A DNA stretch of 64,000 nt from GCA-2731375 sp964344935. GTDB taxonomy: Bacteria > Pseudomonadota > Alphaproteobacteria > GCA-2731375. The stretch is taken from contig CAYFPL010000006.1 of the NCBI GenBank assembly GCA_964344935.1, forward strand, positions 186,001 to 250,000, given 5' to 3'. A model generated the notes under the pieces. The model saw nothing but the letters and a program-made list of their open reading frames with translations, had not been told where the DNA came from and did no database searches. A program made the translations under genes and the position numbers. Every line of letters starts with the position of its first letter. The first letter of the stretch is position 1. Shown piece by piece: positions 60,446 to 64,000 of this stretch.

Positions 60446-62263
60446 CTAATTGGCCTGACGGCGCAAGAACGACGGAATTTCCAGCAAATCCTCCTCGGTT
60501 TGCGGCGGCGCCAATGTTGGTGACGGATCAGGCGCCGTCTCCTGGACCGCCGTCTCCTGGACCGCCGTTTCCGTGACCGCATCTTCGGCCGTTTCTTTGA
60601 CCGGCGCCGCGAGCGGAGGCGTTGCAACATCATCGACGACGGGCGCTGTCTGTGGCGGTGATTCGATCACTGATTCTGGCGCTTTCACGGTTGGTTCCGC
60701 CGGTTGGGGGGCCGGTTCAGGAGCAGACTGGACCGGCACTTCAAGCCGCGGCTTCGCCTGTGGCCTTTTCGCAGAAGCCGACGACGACTGCTTCCGCCGG
60801 AAAAGCGAGAAACCGCCCTTCTTGCGCTTTGCCGGCCGATCAGTGGGGTTTACTGCCTCGGCCTCGGCCAGGGCGTTAGGCTGCGCCAGGGGCGCCCTGT
60901 CAGGTTCCGGACGTGTGGCAGCCGGTGCAATAAAAGGCCGATCCTCGACGTTTACTTCCGGGGCTGGCCGTTGCCGCCGGCGAACCGGCTCGGGCTCCGC
61001 CTGGGGTGGTTTCGGTGCCGGAACCTTCTGCTCGAAGTTCAGGGGCAACGCTGGCGGCTCTTCCGGCGCTGGGGCTGGTGCCTCGACTTGAACAGGGGCT
61101 GGCGCCGGCATTTCCGGCATCGGCTCGGATACCGCCGCCGGTTCCGCAACGGTCACTTCGACCGATGCCTGAACGGGTGCCTTGCCAGCTTCCATTGTCT
61201 CTTCGGGAACCGTATCGGTCGCATCCTCCGTCGGGATGGGCCGACCGGCGACAGCTGCCAGGCGGGGTGGCTGAATCACGGGCCGCTGAGCCCCCTCTTC
61301 AATTTCGATGCCGGTCGCGACCACCGAAACGCGCATGCGTCCGTTCAACGTATCCTCCAGGGCAGAACCGACGATGATATTGGCGTTCGGATCCACCTCT
61401 TGGCGGACGCGGTTGGCGGCCTCATCCACTTCATAGAGGGTCAGGTCCATGCCGCCGGTAATGTTGATCAGCACACCCCGGGCCCCCTGCATGGAAACAT
61501 CGTCCAGCAGTGGGTTGGAGATAGCCGCCTCGGCGGCGTCGATGGCGCGCTTTTCGCCTTCGGCCTCGCCGGTGCCCATCATGGCCTTGCCCATTTCCGC
61601 CATCACCGTTTTCACGTCGGCGAAATCCAGGTTGATCAGGCCCGGCAGTACCATCAGGTCGGTGATGCCGCGCACGCCGGAATGCAGGACATCGTCCGCC
61701 ATGGAAAAGGCATCGGCGAAAGTGGTTTTTTCGTTCGCGATCCGGAACAAGTTCTGATTGGGGATCACGATCAGGGTATCGACGAAGGTTTGCAGCTCCT
61801 CTATCCCCCGTTCCGCCGAGAGCAGGCGTTGGCCGCCTTCGAATTGAAACGGTTTGGTCACGACACCGACTGTCAGAATGCCTTGATTGCGCAAGGCTTC
61901 GGCAATCACCGGCGCCCCGCCGGTGCCCGTGCCGCCGCCCATGCCAGCGGTGATGAACGCCATATGGGTACCGGCCATATGATCGAGGATCTGGTCGATT
62001 GCCTCCTCGGCCGCAGCCCGGCCGATATCTGGACGGGCGCCACATCCCAAACCCTGGGTGATACCGGCGCCAAGCTGGATACGCCGGTCCGCCGAACTTT
62101 GACTCAAGGCCTGGGCATCCGTATTGGCGACGATGAACTCCACGCCCTCAAGGCCCGAGGAGATCATATTGTTGACGGCATTTCCGCCCGCCCCTCCGAC
62201 GCCGATGACCACAATGCGCGGTTTCAGCTCGGTCATCTGCGGAGCATTCAAATTGATGGTCAT
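60446..62263 (-). CDS. ftsZ: Cell division protein FtsZ
   Basis: This is the tubulin-like division GTPase, 605 residues. The GTP-binding motif GGGTGTG (109-115) lies in FITAGMGGGTGTGGAPV and the conserved globular core ends near residue 320. A long Pro/Ala/Glu-rich linker of about 270 residues (longer than the ~175 usual in Caulobacter) follows, and then the C-terminal peptide DLLEIPSFLRRQAN, which binds FtsA. The N-terminal MTINLNAP is the alphaproteobacterial form. AAAGGAGA precedes the ATG. The linker contains a 15-base tandem repeat, listed separately. Confidence 0.97.
   Translation of the reverse strand: MTINLNAPQMTELKPRIVVIGVGGAGGNAVNNMISSGLEGVEFIVANTDAQALSQSSADRRIQLGAGITQGLGCGARPDIGRAAAEEAIDQILDHMAGTHMAFITAGMGGGTGTGGAPVIAEALRNQGILTVGVVTKPFQFEGGQRLLSAERGIEELQTFVDTLIVIPNQNLFRIANEKTTFADAFSMADDVLHSGVRGITDLMVLPGLINLDFADVKTVMAEMGKAMMGTGEAEGEKRAIDAAEAAISNPLLDDVSMQGARGVLINITGGMDLTLYEVDEAANRVRQEVDPNANIIVGSALEDTLNGRMRVSVVATGIEIEEGAQRPVIQPPRLAAVAGRPIPTEDATDTVPEETMEAGKAPVQASVEVTVAEPAAVSEPMPEMPAPAPVQVEAPAPAPEEPPALPLNFEQKVPAPKPPQAEPEPVRRRQRPAPEVNVEDRPFIAPAATRPEPDRAPLAQPNALAEAEAVNPTDRPAKRKKGGFSLFRRKQSSSASAKRPQAKPRLEVPVQSAPEPAPQPAEPTVKAPESVIESPPQTAPVVDDVATPPLAAPVKETAEDAVTETAVQETAVQETAPDPSPTLAPPQTEEDLLEIPSFLRRQAN
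60534..60578 (-). repeat. 15-base tandem repeat in the ftsZ linker
   Basis: GCCGTCTCCTGGACC (plus strand) occurs twice in perfect tandem (60534-60548 and 60549-60563), with a third, diverged copy at 60564-60578. It encodes VTETA-VQETA-VQETA in the disordered linker, so copy number can vary without disturbing the reading frame. Confidence 0.9.
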
Positions 62264-62362
62264 GTTGTGGTCTCCTTTACCTATTAGCGCCGGCGCGCAA
62301 TGGGATGTCGTGTGGTTGGTTTTTCGTTGGTCGGGTTGGATCGATTAATGGAATTGTCATGA

Positions 62363-63610
62363 TCAAAAATTCTCCTTGAACCAGCGGCCGATACGCTGCA
62401 TGCGCCCATCGCCGCCCCCCTCGGTCATTGTTTCCCGGCTTGCACCTTCGGGATTCCGATCCGCATAGGCCAGCAGACCGGCGGCGGCGGCAAAGGCTGG
62501 TCCCTCGGTTGCCTCCGCCAGGCCGTGCACGCCGAGCGGACGTCCCACCCGGACCTGTTTGTCGAGCACGCGCGCGGCATGTTCCCGTACACCGGTCAAG
62601 AGAGCGCCGCCCCCGGTCAGTACGGCGCGCCGCCCCGCGGTCCGAGCCAGGCCGGAGGCCTGCAAGCGGTCGCGGACCAGTTCCAAAGTCTCTTCAATCC
62701 TTGGCTGGATGATGCCGATCAGCATGGAACGGGGTATCTGCTGCATGGCGTCCGCGCCGCTTTCCCCCACGCGCGGCACACTGACCATGGCATGCTCGTC
62801 ATCTGGTCCGGCGACGGCGCTGCCATGCAGTGTTTTCAAACGTTCCGCATGGGCGGTGGAGGTGGAAAGGCCGCGGGCGATGTCGTTCGTAACGTGATTG
62901 CCGCCAACGGGCACCTGATCCGTATGGATCATGTGGCCATCGTAAAAGACGCCGACGTCGGTGCTGCCGCCGCCGAGATCAATCAAGGTGACGCCCAAAT
63001 CGATTTCATCCTCCACCAGGCTGGACAGGCCCGAGGCATAGGGGGCGACCACCAGGGCGGCGATCTCCAAATGACACCGCTCGGCTAGCAATTTGAGATT
63101 GCGCAGCGGACCCAGTTCCGCCGAGATCACGTGCAGCCGAAGGCCGAGGCGGGCCCCGAACATGCCTTGGGGCTCGCGGAACCCGGGCGTGCCATCAATC
63201 GTATATCCGGCCGGAATAGCGTTGAGGATTTCACGCCCTTCGGTGCTGCGTCGGGCCAGCAAATGGGCCTGGGCCAGGGCCCGTTTCAAGTCGCGCTCAC
63301 TGATCTCCTGACCGGCGATGTCAGTTTCCACGTCGATAATACGCGAAGCCGGCCGGCCGCCGGAGAAACTGACGATAACACGCTCTATCCGTTCCTTGGC
63401 CATGCGCTCTGCCTGGTCGACAGCGCCGCGCACGGCTTCTTCCGCTGCCTCCATGTCCACGACGGTGCCTGCACGCATGCCATTGGCAACCTGGTGTCCG
63501 ATGCCGATTACTCTGCGTCCGCCGCTGCCGTCAGGCCGGGCGATGAAGCAGCAGACCTTGGTGCTGCCAATATCGAGGGCCGCGATCGGCCCGTTCTTGC
63601 GCCCGGCCAT
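62363..63610 (-). CDS. ftsA: Cell division protein FtsA
   Basis: This is the 415-residue actin-like FtsZ membrane anchor. Phosphate-1 is PIAALDIGSTKVCCFIARPDG, the second phosphate loop is VTLIDLGGGSTDVGVFYDGHMIHTDQVPVGGNHVTNDI and the adenosine-binding motif is AVLTGGGALLTGVREHAARVL. The C terminus (MQRIGRWFKENF) is the amphipathic membrane helix. It starts next to the ftsQ stop (TAG-ATG), with AAGGAA as ribosome binding site, and sits upstream of ftsZ by about 100 bases. Confidence 0.97.
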   Translation of the reverse strand: MAGRKNGPIAALDIGSTKVCCFIARPDGSGGRRVIGIGHQVANGMRAGTVVDMEAAEEAVRGAVDQAERMAKERIERVIVSFSGGRPASRIIDVETDIAGQEISERDLKRALAQAHLLARRSTEGREILNAIPAGYTIDGTPGFREPQGMFGARLGLRLHVISAELGPLRNLKLLAERCHLEIAALVVAPYASGLSSLVEDEIDLGVTLIDLGGGSTDVGVFYDGHMIHTDQVPVGGNHVTNDIARGLSTSTAHAERLKTLHGSAVAGPDDEHAMVSVPRVGESGADAMQQIPRSMLIGIIQPRIEETLELVRDRLQASGLARTAGRRAVLTGGGALLTGVREHAARVLDKQVRVGRPLGVHGLAEATEGPAFAAAAGLLAYADRNPEGASRETMTEGGGDGRMQRIGRWFKENF

Positions 63611-64000
63611 CTAGGTTTCCTTCCCCTTTTTGTTCTTGCGCGCGGCCGCCTCGGGCGTCAGACGAAGCACAAGCCGGTCCGGCAACCGCAGGTCGATGGC
63701 GACCAAATCCCGCTCGAATATCTGATTCTGTGCCGCTAATTCGGCCAGGCGGACCCAGGCGGCGAAGGCATCCTTTTCCGGAAGATGCACTTTGATGCCG
63801 TTCTTCAAGCGTATATCCCAGCGCCGGGCGCCCACCCGTACTGCGGCCTTTACCCGCGCGAACAGCGCTGGCTTGCGCGACAGCATATCGATGAGTTCTG
63901 CGGCCGCCTCTGGCGCGTCTTGTCCCACAACGATGGGCAAATGGGCGAAACGATCCAAGTTGCGCCGGGCGATCACCGCGCCATCGCGGTCGATCAGCAT
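63611..64000 (-). CDS. ftsQ: Cell division protein FtsQ, C-terminal part (5' end outside window)
   Basis: This is the last ~129 residues of the single-pass division protein FtsQ. The frame is open to the window edge. The N-terminal helix and POTRA domain are beyond it; what is seen is the FtsQ C-terminal beta domain (LIDRDGAVIARRNLDRFAHLPIVVGQDA, VRVGARRWDIRLKNGIKVHLPEKDAFAAWVRLAEL), ending in a basic tail (AAARKNKKGKET). Position upstream of ftsA and ftsZ in the dcw cluster supports the call. Confidence 0.93.
   Translation of the reverse strand: MLIDRDGAVIARRNLDRFAHLPIVVGQDAPEAAAELIDMLSRKPALFARVKAAVRVGARRWDIRLKNGIKVHLPEKDAFAAWVRLAELAAQNQIFERDLVAIDLRLPDRLVLRLTPEAAARKNKKGKET

Noticed and set aside
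60704..62287. Long plus-strand frame opposite ftsZ
   Set aside because: It is antisense to ftsZ and has a composition that mirrors the Pro/Ala linker.

Overview
The window is a gene-dense, GC-rich (roughly 60% by eye) chromosomal segment of an alphaproteobacterium, most likely a free-living Rhodospirillales-type or related environmental lineage. This rests on the gene content and order: yejABEF, a DUF4167 protein, a PAS_5-type protein, a conserved run lysC-ptsP-rodZ-like-ispG-hisS-prfA-prmC, and lpxC-ftsZ-ftsA-ftsQ with a long Pro/Ala-rich FtsZ linker. No rRNA, tRNA, insertion sequence, prophage or CRISPR array was seen. Genus-level assignment is not possible from the sequence alone.

Layout. 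0-7.2 kb: a microcin C/peptide-type ABC importer (two tandem YejA-like binding proteins, the first cut by the window edge, then YejB, YejE, YejF). 7.2-9.7 kb: a class III CoA-transferase and a SAM methyltransferase. 9.8-15.6 kb: a second complete oligopeptide-type ABC importer on the minus strand, in the order ATPase-ATPase-binding protein-permease-permease. 15.8-18.5 kb: a PAS_5-like protein, an unrecognised polytopic membrane protein and a secreted dienelactone-hydrolase-like enzyme. 18.6-24.7 kb: a six-gene plus-strand cluster that is the main point of interest. It contains an unknown protein, a TauD-like dioxygenase, a 576-residue selenoprotein candidate with an in-frame UGA in a C-U-G-S-C motif and a SECIS-like hairpin, a paralog of its C-terminal domain, a thioredoxin-reductase-like flavoprotein and a double EthD-like protein. 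24.7-29.5 kb: a PhyH-type dioxygenase, SDR, acyl-CoA dehydrogenase and M81 (MlrC-type) metallopeptidase, giving the whole 7-30 kb region a catabolic, accessory character. 29.5-42 kb: mixed housekeeping genes (BI-1 family, a YbbA/YbbP-type exporter divergent from tesA, thpR, Sel1 protein, phhB, SDR, DMT transporter, acetoacetyl-CoA synthetase) and a higBA toxin-antitoxin pair. 42-64 kb: core genes (clpB, MOSC, DUF4167, prmC, prfA, hisS, ispG, rodZ-like, ptsP, lysC, ubiG, lpxC, ftsZ, ftsA, ftsQ).

How they fit together. The two peptide-type importers and MlrC-type peptidase suggest uptake and use of peptides or peptide-like compounds. The selenoprotein cluster looks like a reductive thiol/selenol system. 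A TrxR-like flavoprotein could pass electrons from NAD(P)H to a selenoprotein whose motif region resembles glycine-reductase component B. The dioxygenases, EthD-like protein, CoA-transferase and acyl-CoA dehydrogenase could supply or process a small organic substrate. The UGA/SECIS reading is directly visible; the biochemical role is inference.
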